Positions 52,333 to 61,137 of a stretch of DNA of 64,000 nucleotides are shown one piece after another. The stretch spans positions 186,001-250,000 of the forward strand of contig NZ_JAGIOF010000001.1 of the NCBI RefSeq assembly GCF_017876535.1, given 5' to 3'. Made by a program: the position numbers and the translations under genes. Within the stretch, counting starts at the first letter, position 1; each line of letters opens with the position of its first letter. The notes under the pieces are model-generated. The model had not been told where the DNA came from. It worked only from the letters and a program-made list of their open reading frames with translations, and ran no database searches. This DNA comes from Paeniglutamicibacter kerguelensis. GTDB lineage: Bacteria; Actinomycetota; Actinomycetes; Actinomycetales; Micrococcaceae.

Positions 52333-52350
52333 CTCATACCCGGGTATGAG
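52333..52350. promoter_or_regulatory. Perfect 18-bp palindrome CTCATACCCGGGTATGAG
   Basis: Lies between the divergent VanZ-like gene and the ABC transporter operon, 69 bases before the ATPase start. A perfect symmetric site of this length is a likely operator for a dimeric repressor, but no regulator gene is adjacent. Confidence 0.6.
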
Positions 52351-52418
52351 CCGGGAGGCCCCCAAGTAGGGCCCTGCGGATGATCCAAAACCATACAGCC
52401 GCGACATATCGTGGAGGC

Positions 52419-53171
52419 ATGACCATTACTGCACCTCATACCAGCACCGATATCGCTGTCTACGCCACGGGCCTAAGCAAGATCTACGGCGAGGGCTCGA
52501 CCCGCGTCGAGGCCCTGCGCGGCGTCGATGTTTCCTTCACCCGCGGACGCTTCACGGCCATCATGGGCCCGTCGGGCTCCGGCAAGTCCACCCTGATGCA
52601 CTGCCTCGCCGGCCTCGATGAGGCCAACGGCGGCCAGATCTTCATCGGCGGCACCGATATCTCCAAGCTGAATGACGATGCACTGACCAAGATGCGCCGC
52701 GAAAAGGTCGGCTTCGTCTTCCAGTCCTTCAACCTCGTCCCGACGCTGACCGCCGAGGCGAACATCCTGCTCCCGCTGGCCCTGGCCGGCAAGAAGCACG
52801 AGGCGGCCTGGCTGGAAACCATCGTGACGACGCTGGGCCTCAAGGACCGCCTGAACCACAAGCCGCACGAACTCTCCGGCGGCCAGCAGCAGCGCGTGGC
52901 GGTGGCCCGCGCCCTGCTCACCCGCCCCGAGGTCGTCTTCGGCGACGAACCGACCGGCAACCTGGACTCCCGCACCGGCGCCGAGGTGCTCTCGCTGCTG
53001 CGTTCCTCTACCCGCGAAATGGGCCAGACCATCATCATGGTCACCCACGATGCGGTCGCGGCCTCCTACGCGGACACCGTGCTGCTGATGAAGGACGGCC
53101 AGCTCGTCGGGCAGCTCGAGGATCCCACCGTTGAATCGGTGACCCAGGCACTCTCCGGTTTGGGAGCCTAA
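52419..53171 (+). CDS. ABC transporter ATPase (LolD/MacB type)
   Basis: 250 residues. Walker A GPSGSGKST (about 50), Q-loop FQSFNLVPTLTAEANI, signature LSGGQQQRVAVARAL, Walker B VVFGDEPTGNLDSRTG and the H-loop VTHDA are complete. This ATPase type pairs with FtsX-like permeases in antimicrobial-peptide or lipoprotein export. The ATG at 52419 has GTGGAGG upstream and is preferred over an in-frame start at 52380. The permease follows after one base. Confidence 0.94.
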   Translation: MTITAPHTSTDIAVYATGLSKIYGEGSTRVEALRGVDVSFTRGRFTAIMGPSGSGKSTLMHCLAGLDEANGGQIFIGGTDISKLNDDALTKMRREKVGFVFQSFNLVPTLTAEANILLPLALAGKKHEAAWLETIVTTLGLKDRLNHKPHELSGGQQQRVAVARALLTRPEVVFGDEPTGNLDSRTGAEVLSLLRSSTREMGQTIIMVTHDAVAASYADTVLLMKDGQLVGQLEDPTVESVTQALSGLGA

Positions 53172-53172
53172 A

Positions 53173-55695
53173 TTGATCCAGCTAGCCCTCGCAAACCTCA
53201 AGGCGTATTCTCGCCGGTTCATCGCGGTGATCCTCGCGGTCATGATCGGCACGGCCTTCCTCGCCGCGACCCTCATGGTCAACGCCTCGGCCACCGAATC
53301 CCTGAAAAACAGCATCGGCTCGGCCTACGCCAGCGCCGACCTGGTCATCAACGGCGACATGACCGCCGCCTATGACAAGGAAGAAGAACCCAAGAGCGAG
53401 TCGTTCTCGCTCGGCGCCAAGGCCCTGGAAGCAATCGGCAAGACCCCCGGGGTGGCAGCCGTCCATGGGATCAGCAACACCGGGGCCAGCGTCCAGGCAG
53501 GCAGCAAGCGCTACTTCGCCAAGGTCAGCACCCCCGCTGCCGACACGCAACTGAACACCACCGCCCTGGAAAGCGGCGCCATGCCAGTCCGCAGCGACCA
53601 GATCGCGGTGGATGCCGTGTACGCCAAGGAATACAACATCTCGGTCGGCGACACCCTCGAGGTCTCCGACGGATCCGACAGCGCCAAGGGCCGGCACGTC
53701 ATGGTCACCGGCATCACGGCAACCTCCAACGACCCCATGAGCGGCTCTGTCATGAGCCTGTCGGTGACCCCCGACCTGCTGAAAACGCTCATGGCCGACG
53801 CAACCTCCGACTACGAGCAGATCATTGTCCGCGCCGAGGACCCTGCGGCCCTCGCTTCGCTGAAGACCGCGCTTGGCACTTCCATTGAGGGCACGGGCGT
53901 CAAGTACTTCACGGTGATGACCCCCGACGAGCGCATCGTCGCCGACATCGCCATGTTCTCCGACGGAAACGACCAGCTCACCATCGTGCTGTTGGTCTTC
54001 GCACTGATCGCCCTGGTGGTCACCGGGCTGGTTGTCATGAACACCTTCTCGGTGCTGGTTGCCCAGCGCACCCGGGAACTGGCGCTCATGCGCACCCTCG
54101 GTGCCGTGCGCTCCCAGATCCGGGCCTCGGTGCTCGTCGAGGCACTGATCGTGGGGCTACTGGCCTCGGCCGCCGGCGTCCTGCTGGCCACCGGCATCAT
54201 GTCGCTGCTGATCAAGATCCTGGCCGCGAACGTGTCCGAGATGTCCTTCGCGACCCTCGCGGTTCCGCCGCTGGCCGTCCTGGGGACCATTGCCGCGGGA
54301 ACGCTCATCACCCTTGTCGCCGCGTGGGTTCCGGCCCGCAAGGCCATGGCCGTTGCACCGCTTGCCGCGTTGCGCCCGGCCGACGACGTGTCGCTGGCCA
54401 ACACCTCCGGCAAGATCCGGATCATCCTCGGCCTGCTGCTGCTGGCCGCGGGCACCGCGGCGCTTGTCTACGGCGCGGCCAAGGGCGACCTGCTGATCGC
54501 CTTCGGCGGCGGACTGCTTTCCTTCCCGGGCATCCTCATGCTCGGTTCGCTCTTCCTGCCCAAGAGCGTCTCACTCATCGGCAAGCTGACCGCCGGAGGA
54601 TCCGTCCCGGGCAAGCTGGCCAGCGTCAACGCGGTCCGCAACCCGGGACGCACCACCGCCACCGCCACGGCATTGCTCATCGGCGTGACGCTGGTGTCCA
54701 TGATGATGGTCGGCGCCCAGACGGCAAAGTCCTCCCTGGGCGATGCACTGGGTGGAGAATTCCTTGTGGACATGGAGGTCCAGAACGGCGACCTGTCCAC
54801 CCTGACCCCGGGGAACCTGGGCAAGGTCCGGGAAATGGACGGAGTGAAGTCCGCCGCGCTGCTGACCCAGGTGGGCGAGACCGACGACGAACAGCCGCTC
54901 TATGCCATGGACGCCACGGAGATGGCGGCTGTGCTGAACACCGACCGGCAGCTGCCCAAGGCCGGCGAGGTACTGGTGGCCAGCTACTGGGACGGCAAGA
55001 CCACGAAGGCCGTCGGCGACGACGGCAAAAAGGGCGAACTGAAGCTGCTCATCAGCGACGCCAACATGATCGACTCGGTCATGACCTGGGAAACCGCCTC
55101 CAGCGTGCTTGGCGTTTCGCAGGGCAAGACCGCCGCCGACACCCAGGCCAAGCTCTGGCTCAAGGTCGACGAATCGCTCAGCGGCGCGGACCTGCGCACG
55201 CTGGCCACGGACCTGGCTTCCACGCTGAACGTCGACGAATACGCGGTGGGTGGCGGCGTCATGGAAAAGCAGATGTTCAACCAGGTCATCGACATGCTGC
55301 TGCTGATCGTCTCCGGCCTGCTGGCCGTGGCGGTGTTCATCGCGCTGATCGGTGTGGCCAACACGCTGAGCCTCTCGGTGCTCGAACGAACCCGCGAGAA
55401 CTCCCTGCTGCGGGCCCTTGGCCTGACCCGCGGGCAGTTGCGCGGCATGCTGGCCACCGAGGCCGTGCTGATCGGCGGCGTCGCGGCGCTGCTCGGCGTG
55501 CTGATCGGCACCGCCTACGGCCTGCTCGGTGCACAGTCGGTGATGGCGTCCTTCGGATCCATGGTGGTTTCCATCCCGTGGTTCCAGCTGGCCGGCGTCA
55601 TTGCGATCAGCGTCGTGGCGGCCCTGGCCGCCTCGATTGTCCCGGCACGCCGTGCCGCCAGGCTGGCCCCGGTACAGGGGCTCGCCAGCGAGTAA
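53173..55695 (+). CDS. ABC transporter permease, two FtsX-like domains
   Basis: 840 residues. One N-terminal helix (about 14-34) precedes a large extracellular MacB-like periplasmic-core domain, then three helices (about 270-400), an intervening membrane pair, a second extracellular domain and a C-terminal FtsX domain of three helices. VAQRTRELALMRTLGAVRSQIRASVLVEALIVG and LSVLERTRENSLLRALGLTRGQLRGMLATEAVLIGG are the duplicated FtsX coupling segments. It starts with TTG. Together with the ATPase it forms a complete exporter. Confidence 0.92.
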   Translation: MIQLALANLKAYSRRFIAVILAVMIGTAFLAATLMVNASATESLKNSIGSAYASADLVINGDMTAAYDKEEEPKSESFSLGAKALEAIGKTPGVAAVHGISNTGASVQAGSKRYFAKVSTPAADTQLNTTALESGAMPVRSDQIAVDAVYAKEYNISVGDTLEVSDGSDSAKGRHVMVTGITATSNDPMSGSVMSLSVTPDLLKTLMADATSDYEQIIVRAEDPAALASLKTALGTSIEGTGVKYFTVMTPDERIVADIAMFSDGNDQLTIVLLVFALIALVVTGLVVMNTFSVLVAQRTRELALMRTLGAVRSQIRASVLVEALIVGLLASAAGVLLATGIMSLLIKILAANVSEMSFATLAVPPLAVLGTIAAGTLITLVAAWVPARKAMAVAPLAALRPADDVSLANTSGKIRIILGLLLLAAGTAALVYGAAKGDLLIAFGGGLLSFPGILMLGSLFLPKSVSLIGKLTAGGSVPGKLASVNAVRNPGRTTATATALLIGVTLVSMMMVGAQTAKSSLGDALGGEFLVDMEVQNGDLSTLTPGNLGKVREMDGVKSAALLTQVGETDDEQPLYAMDATEMAAVLNTDRQLPKAGEVLVASYWDGKTTKAVGDDGKKGELKLLISDANMIDSVMTWETASSVLGVSQGKTAADTQAKLWLKVDESLSGADLRTLATDLASTLNVDEYAVGGGVMEKQMFNQVIDMLLLIVSGLLAVAVFIALIGVANTLSLSVLERTRENSLLRALGLTRGQLRGMLATEAVLIGGVAALLGVLIGTAYGLLGAQSVMASFGSMVVSIPWFQLAGVIAISVVAALAASIVPARRAARLAPVQGLASE

Positions 55696-55716
55696 CTGCC
55701 AAGGACAACTAGTTCC

Positions 55717-55754
55717 CTGAAGGGTCCTGCTCGAGTGCGAGCAGGACCCTTCAG
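55717..55754 (+). terminator. Hairpin terminator made from a copied ogt 3' end
   Basis: CTGAAGGGTCCTGCTCG and CGAGCAGGACCCTTCAG pair perfectly around AGTG, 21 bases after the permease stop. Bases 55725-55761 repeat the ogt 3' coding end (56694-56730) in the same orientation with 35 of 37 identical. Confidence 0.8.
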
Positions 55755-55761
55755 GCGTCCA
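55725..55761 (+). repeat. Left copy of a 37-bp direct repeat (ogt 3' end)
   Basis: Matches 56694-56730 at 35 of 37 positions (differences at 55752-55753). The right copy is coding sequence of ogt (LDAKRVLLALEQDP region), while the left is non-ogt context. The two copies flank about 930 bases of lower-GC DNA. Confidence 0.8.
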
Positions 55762-56067
55762 ATCGAATTTCCGCGGTATCTTGGTCGGCCCTGGCTGGAA
55801 CCGTCAACGCCGACCCTTTATATAGTTCAGAAAAGAATTGATAGTCACGTGCATTCATGAATTCGGTGTCAGGGGGGACTGCTTCCTTCTCGTCGGGCCG
55901 GCAGCGTAGTATTGATGCTCTATGTCATTCCGCGATGGTTCAGGAATATCAACAGTTTTCAGGATGGTGGAATAATCGATGTCGACAGCACTATCCAAAA
56001 CTGTTTCATGAAAAAGACCGGCATCAATGCTAATTTCTAAAATGACATTAATGCCAGTTTTGGTCAT
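55751..56067 (-). pseudogene. Small unknown gene broken at a C6 run
   Basis: The frame from ATG 56067 (MTKTGINVILEISIDAG) gives 70 codons, ending at 55855 shortly after a CCCCCC run (55874-55879 on the + strand as GGGGGG). One added C would carry it on through PPDTEFMNARDYQFFSELYKG to a stop at 55751, about 105 residues, acidic and protein-like throughout. I recognise no family. Either it is decayed, phase-variable at the C run, or there is a base-call error. Composition is more AT-rich than the surroundings. Confidence 0.5.
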
Positions 56068-56117
56068 TTCGGCAACACAGAGGCTTGCCCACCGCGAAGC
56101 ATTAAGGTTCTCGTCAA

Positions 56118-56675
56118 ATGAAGATTCATCACCAGGCTGGTTTCATCTTGGCTTCAGCAGCAGCAATCTTGGGCTTGACTGGTTGCACGTCGGGCGGCCA
56201 GAGCGGGCCACTCCAGTTTGGCAACGACGAAGGAACCGTCGATTCCCGCTTGTGTGGTCCGAACGCGCGCAAATCACATGAGATCTTCTATGCGCAGACC
56301 GCAACCAACCCCACCGATAAAGAACTTGAGATTGTTGGTCTTTCCCTTTTGAAGACTCATAACGTGACACAAAAGTCGGATTTGGCAGTAGTGCTCCCGG
56401 AAACGGAAGAACCGGTGTTCTACATTCATTTCGAGGACCCGGCGGATGAGGGAAATTCAGGAGCTATGGCACTGATTGGCCAGATGCAGCTGGCAGAGGG
56501 ATTCTCCATACCGGCAAATGCGACGGTTCTCTTGTCGGTGAGAGCATCGATCGACGATCCGGAATCGCATACATCGGTCTCCCAGATGGCAATTGAGTAC
56601 AAGGCAAACGGAAAGAAATTCGTAGAGAAGAATGGCATGTCGTGGCAAACCAAGGATTCGGCATGCGGCGAATAA
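56118..56675 (+). CDS. Lipoprotein of unknown function
   Basis: 185 residues. Signal peptide MKIHHQAGFILASAAAILGLTGC with lipobox LTGC (Cys about 23), then an acidic all-beta-looking domain with NPTDKELEIVGLSLLKTHNV and ANATVLLSVRASI. No family recognised; the pattern resembles small surface-anchored immunoglobulin-like domains. GC content and codon use are lower than neighbours, and it lies inside the segment bounded by the ogt-end repeats, suggesting acquisition by transfer. Confidence 0.75.
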   Translation: MKIHHQAGFILASAAAILGLTGCTSGGQSGPLQFGNDEGTVDSRLCGPNARKSHEIFYAQTATNPTDKELEIVGLSLLKTHNVTQKSDLAVVLPETEEPVFYIHFEDPADEGNSGAMALIGQMQLAEGFSIPANATVLLSVRASIDDPESHTSVSQMAIEYKANGKKFVEKNGMSWQTKDSACGE

Positions 56676-56679
56676 AGGC

Positions 56680-57261
56680 CTAGGCCGCGGGATCCTGCTC
56701 GAGTGCGAGCAGGACCCTTTTGGCGTCCAGCCCGCCGAGGTATCCGCCCAGCGAACCATCGCTGCGCAGCACCCTGTGGCAGGGCACCAGGATCGGCAAC
56801 GGGTTGGTGGCGCACGCGGTGCCGACGGCACGCACCGCGGCCGGGCGGCCGGTCAGCGCGGCCATCTCCTTGTAGCTGGCGGTGTGGCCGTAGCCGATGC
56901 GCGGCAGCGCCAGCTGGACTTCCAGCCGGTATCCGCTGCTGAGCCGGTGGTCCAGGGAAAGCTCGAACCCGGTGCGGGCGTGCGTGAAGTACTCGTCGAG
57001 CTGGGTTGCCGCCGCATCCAGCGGGGCCCGGCGGTGCAACACGCGCACCCCGACCTTCTCCGCCAGGGATCCAAGCACCGCGTCGAAGTCCTCCGAGCCG
57101 AAGGCGACCCGCACGATTCCGCGCTCGGTTGCCGCCAGCATCAGCTGCCCCAGCGGCGAATCCACCAGCCGGTAGGAGACGTCGATCAGGCCCTCGGCGG
57201 CGGCGCGCTCGGCCAGGTTTTCCTTCAACATGTCGATTTCATGCATGGCAAGTTCACTCAT
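56680..57261 (-). CDS. ogt: Methylated-DNA-[protein]-cysteine methyltransferase
   Basis: 193 residues. Suicide repair protein taking alkyl groups from O6-alkylguanine. The acceptor Cys lies in NPLPILVPCHRVLRSDGSLGGYLGG, preceded by the helix-turn-helix Arg-finger region SYKEMAALTGRPAAVRAVGTA. The ATG at 57261 has GGAGGAAC upstream and overlaps the sigma-factor stop (TGATG). A longer upstream reading would run through the sigma gene in another frame. Its 3' end is the sequence duplicated at 55725. Confidence 0.92.
   Translation of the reverse strand: MSELAMHEIDMLKENLAERAAAEGLIDVSYRLVDSPLGQLMLAATERGIVRVAFGSEDFDAVLGSLAEKVGVRVLHRRAPLDAAATQLDEYFTHARTGFELSLDHRLSSGYRLEVQLALPRIGYGHTASYKEMAALTGRPAAVRAVGTACATNPLPILVPCHRVLRSDGSLGGYLGGLDAKRVLLALEQDPAA
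56694..56730 (+). repeat. Right copy of the 37-bp direct repeat, inside ogt
   Basis: Identical to 55725-55761 except at two positions. On the reverse strand it encodes the C-terminal region of ogt and includes an 11-bp hairpin (TCCTGCTCG/CGAGCAGGA). Confidence 0.8.
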
Positions 57262-57755
57262 CACGGTTCCTCCGAAACATCCAGTAGTTTGCGCAGAGAT
57301 TTGATGCCGTCGGCCGCGGCCCGGCGCAACGAGGCGGCACTGCCGCCCAGGAACTCCGGGATCTCCGCGTACGGGAAGCCGAGCAGGTAGTGGTAGCCGA
57401 TCACCCGGCGCTGCAGCTCGGTGAGCGAACCCATCGCATCCCACAGCCCGGCATGGTCGAACAACCCGTCCTGCCCGAAGCCCCCGGACGGCACGGCCTG
57501 CTCCGGCACGGAATCCACCGGGACCGGGTGCCGCGAGCGCAGGGCGTCGATCGCCTTGCGCCTGGCAATGGTGATCAGCCAGGCCTGCACGTTGGCGCCC
57601 GGCTCGAGCCCGGGGTAGGCACGCAGGGCCGCGAGGAACGTTTCGCTCCACGCGTCCTGCGCGTCCGGTCCCGGGCGCAGCAGCGCCGTGCACATGCGCA
57701 GCACCGCCGGCCCGTGCTCGCGCACCACCAGCTCGAAGGGCGGGTTCGTTTTCAT
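57261..57755 (-). CDS. ECF-type RNA polymerase sigma factor
   Basis: 164 residues. Region 2: FELVVREHGPAVLRMCTALLRPGPDAQDAWSETFLAALRAYPG and VQAWLITIARRKAIDALRSR. Region 4: LTELQRRVIGYHYLLGFPYAEIPEFLGGSAASLRRAAADGIKSL, where a helix-turn-helix binds the -35 element. No anti-sigma gene is adjacent. Co-translated with ogt, so a DNA-alkylation or stress response link is likely. GGAG directly precedes the ATG with almost no spacing, so translation may be weak or leaderless. Confidence 0.85.
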   Translation of the reverse strand: MKTNPPFELVVREHGPAVLRMCTALLRPGPDAQDAWSETFLAALRAYPGLEPGANVQAWLITIARRKAIDALRSRHPVPVDSVPEQAVPSGGFGQDGLFDHAGLWDAMGSLTELQRRVIGYHYLLGFPYAEIPEFLGGSAASLRRAAADGIKSLRKLLDVSEEP

Positions 57756-57813
57756 CTCCACACCATGTAAACGCACCCGGTCCCCGTTATGTGAGGTGCT
57801 GGCCCAATATTTA

Positions 57814-60800
57814 TTAGCGCAGGATGATCGACGTGGCCACGGCGGGGGAGCGGCCCGACTCCACGAAGCCCGAGACGTTGGAGCCCGGGTGCTTGATGAT
57901 GTCGGTGACCGACCCCAGGTGCTTGGACAGGTCGATCTTGTCCTCCGGCGCAGCAAGCAGCAGCTGGAAACCGAATTCCTGCAGCGCGTTGATGCCCGCC
58001 GCGGCGTACTCGGAGTTCGCCTGGATGAACGCCTCGTCGATCATCACCGTGCCGTAGGCGGTGAAGCCCGCGGTCGCGAAGCCCAGCTGGTAGGCCAGGG
58101 CCGCGCCCATGATGAAGGAGGTGAAACGCTGGCCCTCGCCGCCGGAGAGCGTGCCCGGTTCCAAGCCCGTCTCCAGCTCGCCGTTGGGCTTGTGCTCGTT
58201 GCAGCTGATGGTCACGTGCTGGCGCACGTCCAACACGGTGTCGCGCCAGGCGGCCCGCGACGGGTCGTCCAGCGAATCAACCAGGTACTCGAGCGCCTTG
58301 TAGCTTTCGCTCAGGGTCGCCGAGCCGCGCGAGGAATACGCCCCCGCCAGCGCGTCCTTGAGCGCCTGGCGGAAGGCCCGGGCCTCGTCGGGGACCGTGG
58401 TCTTGACCTCGAGCGCCAGCTTGGAGCCGTGCTCGAACGGCACGTCCGCAAGGATCTGGTTCAGCGGGGAGATGCGCTCGGCGATCTGCCGGCGTTCCTC
58501 CTCCAGCAGCTGCAGAAGGTCGGAGAAGCGTTCGTAGGAGCGGTTGGAGAAGTACTCGCGGAACTCTTCCTCGTGCTGCGGCAGCCCTTCCTCGATGATG
58601 CCCTGGTGCAGCGCCACGTAGTGGTCCGCGGCCTCGACGCCGGTGCCGAAGCTGACGGCCGCCGAATTGCCGAACTCGCGGGCGAAGGCCTTGAAGGTGT
58701 CCTTCAGGGCAGCCTCAAGCGTGTAGGTTTCGCGCTTGAGCTCGGCCCCGGATTCCGACAGCGCGAGCGCGAGCCCGTTCAGCGCCGCCTCCAGTTCGGC
58801 GGTGCCGACCGGCTGGCGCTGTTCCAGGCGGGTGATCAGCGGGGCCAGTTGTTCGCTGGCGGCAAGCATGTCGCTGGCCCATTCCTCGGTGGCCGAATCC
58901 CGGACCTTGGCCGCGCGCAGCGCCGCCGAGGCTTTCTCCAGGTTGCGGGCCAATGTGGCGGCCTCGGCGCGTGCCACGGCCAGCGTGCCCACGCATTCCT
59001 CGAGTTCCGCGCGTGCGGCGTCGAGGGCACGGCGCACCGGGGACAGGTCCCCGGAGGTGGACAGGGCCTCGGCCATGCGGGCCTCGAGGTCCTGCAGCGT
59101 GGCCAGCGCGCCGGAGGCGTCAAGCGACGCAAAGCTGCGTTCATCCGAGGCCAGCGTGCCCAGCAGGGCAAGCTTGGCGGCAAGCTGTTCCTTGGCGGCC
59201 GAGCGGTCGTTGGCGACGTCCTCGATGCGGGCCAGCTCCTGCACCAGCGAGGCAAGCTTGGCCTCCAGTTCGGAGATCTTCTCCGCGTTAGTGAAGCCCA
59301 GCAGGTAGTCCGAGGCGGCGACCGAGCGGGTGTCGCGCTCGAAGCTGCCGGCGCCGGTCTTGATGGTGCCGGCCATGGAGATGGCCTTGTCGTGGATGTG
59401 CAGCCCGGCGTCCGATTCGACGCAGACCAGCGGGTAGTCGGCGGAGATCTTCGCGCGCAGCCAGGTGCCCGCGTCCGAGTGCTTGAAGTCGAGCTTGCCG
59501 ACCAGGTCGCCGGGCCCGGGGGTGACCTCGCGCGGGGTCCTGGAGATGTCGTTCCAGCGGATGCGTCCCAGCCCGCTGAGCGAGTCGATGGCGTGGGTGA
59601 CCGACTTCAGGTCCTCGCCGCGCACCAGGATGGTGGTGGCCAGGGACCGCAGCGCCTTTTCCGCGGCGGGGCGCCACTGCCCGTGGGCTGGGGACAAGTC
59701 GATCAGCTCGCCGGCAAACGGCAGGTCCTCGATGCCCAGCTTGGTGGCGGCGGCGATGGCGCGGCGGGCGGCGATCGAACGGTCGTCGATGTTGGAGCCG
59801 CGCTTGGCGTAGGAATCGATCTGCAGCTTGAGCTTGGAGATCCGGTCCTTCAGGTTCATCACGTTCGCCATGGCCTCGTACTCCATGGTGCGCGCGTCCT
59901 TGGCGATGGAGGAAAGGTTCTCCGCGCTCACGGCCGCCTGCCGGCGCATGGCCTGCAGGCCGGAGGCCGTGAAGGTGAAGTTCAGGCCCGCGGCCTCGAA
60001 GTCGGAGCGCAGCGTGCGCAGCACGGCCTCGCGCTCGGCCAGCGACTTGCGGGCGGCCTCGGCCTCGCGTTCAAGGGCGGCGAGCCCGGCGCCGCCTCCG
60101 GCCTCGAGCTGTTCGTTCAGCGAGGTCACCTTGGTGTCGAGCACGGCCTTGCGGGCCGTGGTTTCCTCGATGAGCGCCGCGTTCTTTTCCACCGCCGAGC
60201 TCAGGTGCTCGGTTTCGCTCTGCAGCGCCCGGGTTGCCAGCTGCGCACCGAATGCCGGCAACTGGGTGGTGACAAGGCTGTTGAGCTTTGTCAGTTCCTT
60301 GCTGAGTTCCTCGTGGCGCAGCTTCTGCTCGGGCACGTTGGCCAGGGCGTCGCGCTGGGCGCGGGCCTCCTCCAGCTGGCGGTGGATGCCGCGCAGGTGG
60401 GAGAAGTCCTCGATGGCCCCGGTCGCGGCCTTCATGGTCGTCGGGATTTCCAGCACCTCGTAGCGGAAGAACTGGTTGACGCCCTTGTCCAGGCCCTTGC
60501 CGTTCTGCAGCGTGCGCAGCAGCGAGAACGCCTTGTCGTTGTCGATGCCCAGGCGGCGGCGGAACTTCTCCGCGAACGCGCGGTGCACGTCGAAGGCCTC
60601 GAAGCCGGGAAGTGACTTCTGCAGCGAGGACGGGGTGAAGCGGCGGGCGCCGTGGTTCTCCAGTGCCGCGGTGTCCAGCACCCGGTCGCCCATGACGTAG
60701 TGCTTGCCGACCTGGCCCTCGAGCCCGTTGGCGGGCAGGTCGAAGATCGCGCCGATGCAGACGTTTGATCCCAGCCCGTCCTCATAGACCAGGGCGATGG

Positions 60801-61137
60801 CGCTCCAGCTGGCGCCGGGGCGCTGGTAGAGCGTGCCGGCCTCGGTCTTGAAGCGGCGGCCGCGCATGTAGGAGTAGGTGGTGCGCCGGTCCTTGCGGGT
60901 GGAGGCCTCGTGCGCGGATTCGTTCAGCCGCGGGGCCGCGTAGAAGATGTGCCCGATGCCGTCGAAAAGCGTCGACTTGCCCACGCCGGGGTGGCCGGTG
61001 AGCAGGGTTCCGGCGCGGTCGACGTACAGGGTGTGGCGGCCGTGGAAGGTGCCCCAGTTGATCACCTGGATCTGGGTCAGCCGGTGCTGGCCGGGGTTCA
61101 CTGCGTCGGAGAGCGGCAGGGTCATTTCGATGCTCAT
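57814..61137 (-). CDS. jetC: SMC-like ATPase of a Wadjet/MksB system
   Basis: 1107 residues with SMC layout. Head N-half: INWGTFHGRHTLYVDRAGTLLTGHPGVGKSTLFDGIGHIFYA, with Walker A near residue 48. Then two long coiled-coil arms (about 235-430 and 600-800) around a hinge-like region, and head C-half: LSGGEGQRFTSFIMGAALAYQLG (signature), TVMIDEAFIQANSE (Walker B) and a final switch region. This is the ATP-binding Wadjet JetC/MksB type, which loads onto circular DNA and extrudes loops. Starts at ATG overlapping the jetB stop. The jetD/MksG nuclease gene expected next is absent; the sigma factor follows instead. Confidence 0.9.
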   Translation of the reverse strand: MSIEMTLPLSDAVNPGQHRLTQIQVINWGTFHGRHTLYVDRAGTLLTGHPGVGKSTLFDGIGHIFYAAPRLNESAHEASTRKDRRTTYSYMRGRRFKTEAGTLYQRPGASWSAIALVYEDGLGSNVCIGAIFDLPANGLEGQVGKHYVMGDRVLDTAALENHGARRFTPSSLQKSLPGFEAFDVHRAFAEKFRRRLGIDNDKAFSLLRTLQNGKGLDKGVNQFFRYEVLEIPTTMKAATGAIEDFSHLRGIHRQLEEARAQRDALANVPEQKLRHEELSKELTKLNSLVTTQLPAFGAQLATRALQSETEHLSSAVEKNAALIEETTARKAVLDTKVTSLNEQLEAGGGAGLAALEREAEAARKSLAEREAVLRTLRSDFEAAGLNFTFTASGLQAMRRQAAVSAENLSSIAKDARTMEYEAMANVMNLKDRISKLKLQIDSYAKRGSNIDDRSIAARRAIAAATKLGIEDLPFAGELIDLSPAHGQWRPAAEKALRSLATTILVRGEDLKSVTHAIDSLSGLGRIRWNDISRTPREVTPGPGDLVGKLDFKHSDAGTWLRAKISADYPLVCVESDAGLHIHDKAISMAGTIKTGAGSFERDTRSVAASDYLLGFTNAEKISELEAKLASLVQELARIEDVANDRSAAKEQLAAKLALLGTLASDERSFASLDASGALATLQDLEARMAEALSTSGDLSPVRRALDAARAELEECVGTLAVARAEAATLARNLEKASAALRAAKVRDSATEEWASDMLAASEQLAPLITRLEQRQPVGTAELEAALNGLALALSESGAELKRETYTLEAALKDTFKAFAREFGNSAAVSFGTGVEAADHYVALHQGIIEEGLPQHEEEFREYFSNRSYERFSDLLQLLEEERRQIAERISPLNQILADVPFEHGSKLALEVKTTVPDEARAFRQALKDALAGAYSSRGSATLSESYKALEYLVDSLDDPSRAAWRDTVLDVRQHVTISCNEHKPNGELETGLEPGTLSGGEGQRFTSFIMGAALAYQLGFATAGFTAYGTVMIDEAFIQANSEYAAAGINALQEFGFQLLLAAPEDKIDLSKHLGSVTDIIKHPGSNVSGFVESGRSPAVATSIILR

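Noticed and set aside
57688..60615. 975-codon forward frame opposite jetC
   Set aside because: Low-complexity Gly/Val/Arg/Gln product typical of antisense frames in GC-rich DNA; jetC motifs on the reverse strand are unmistakable.
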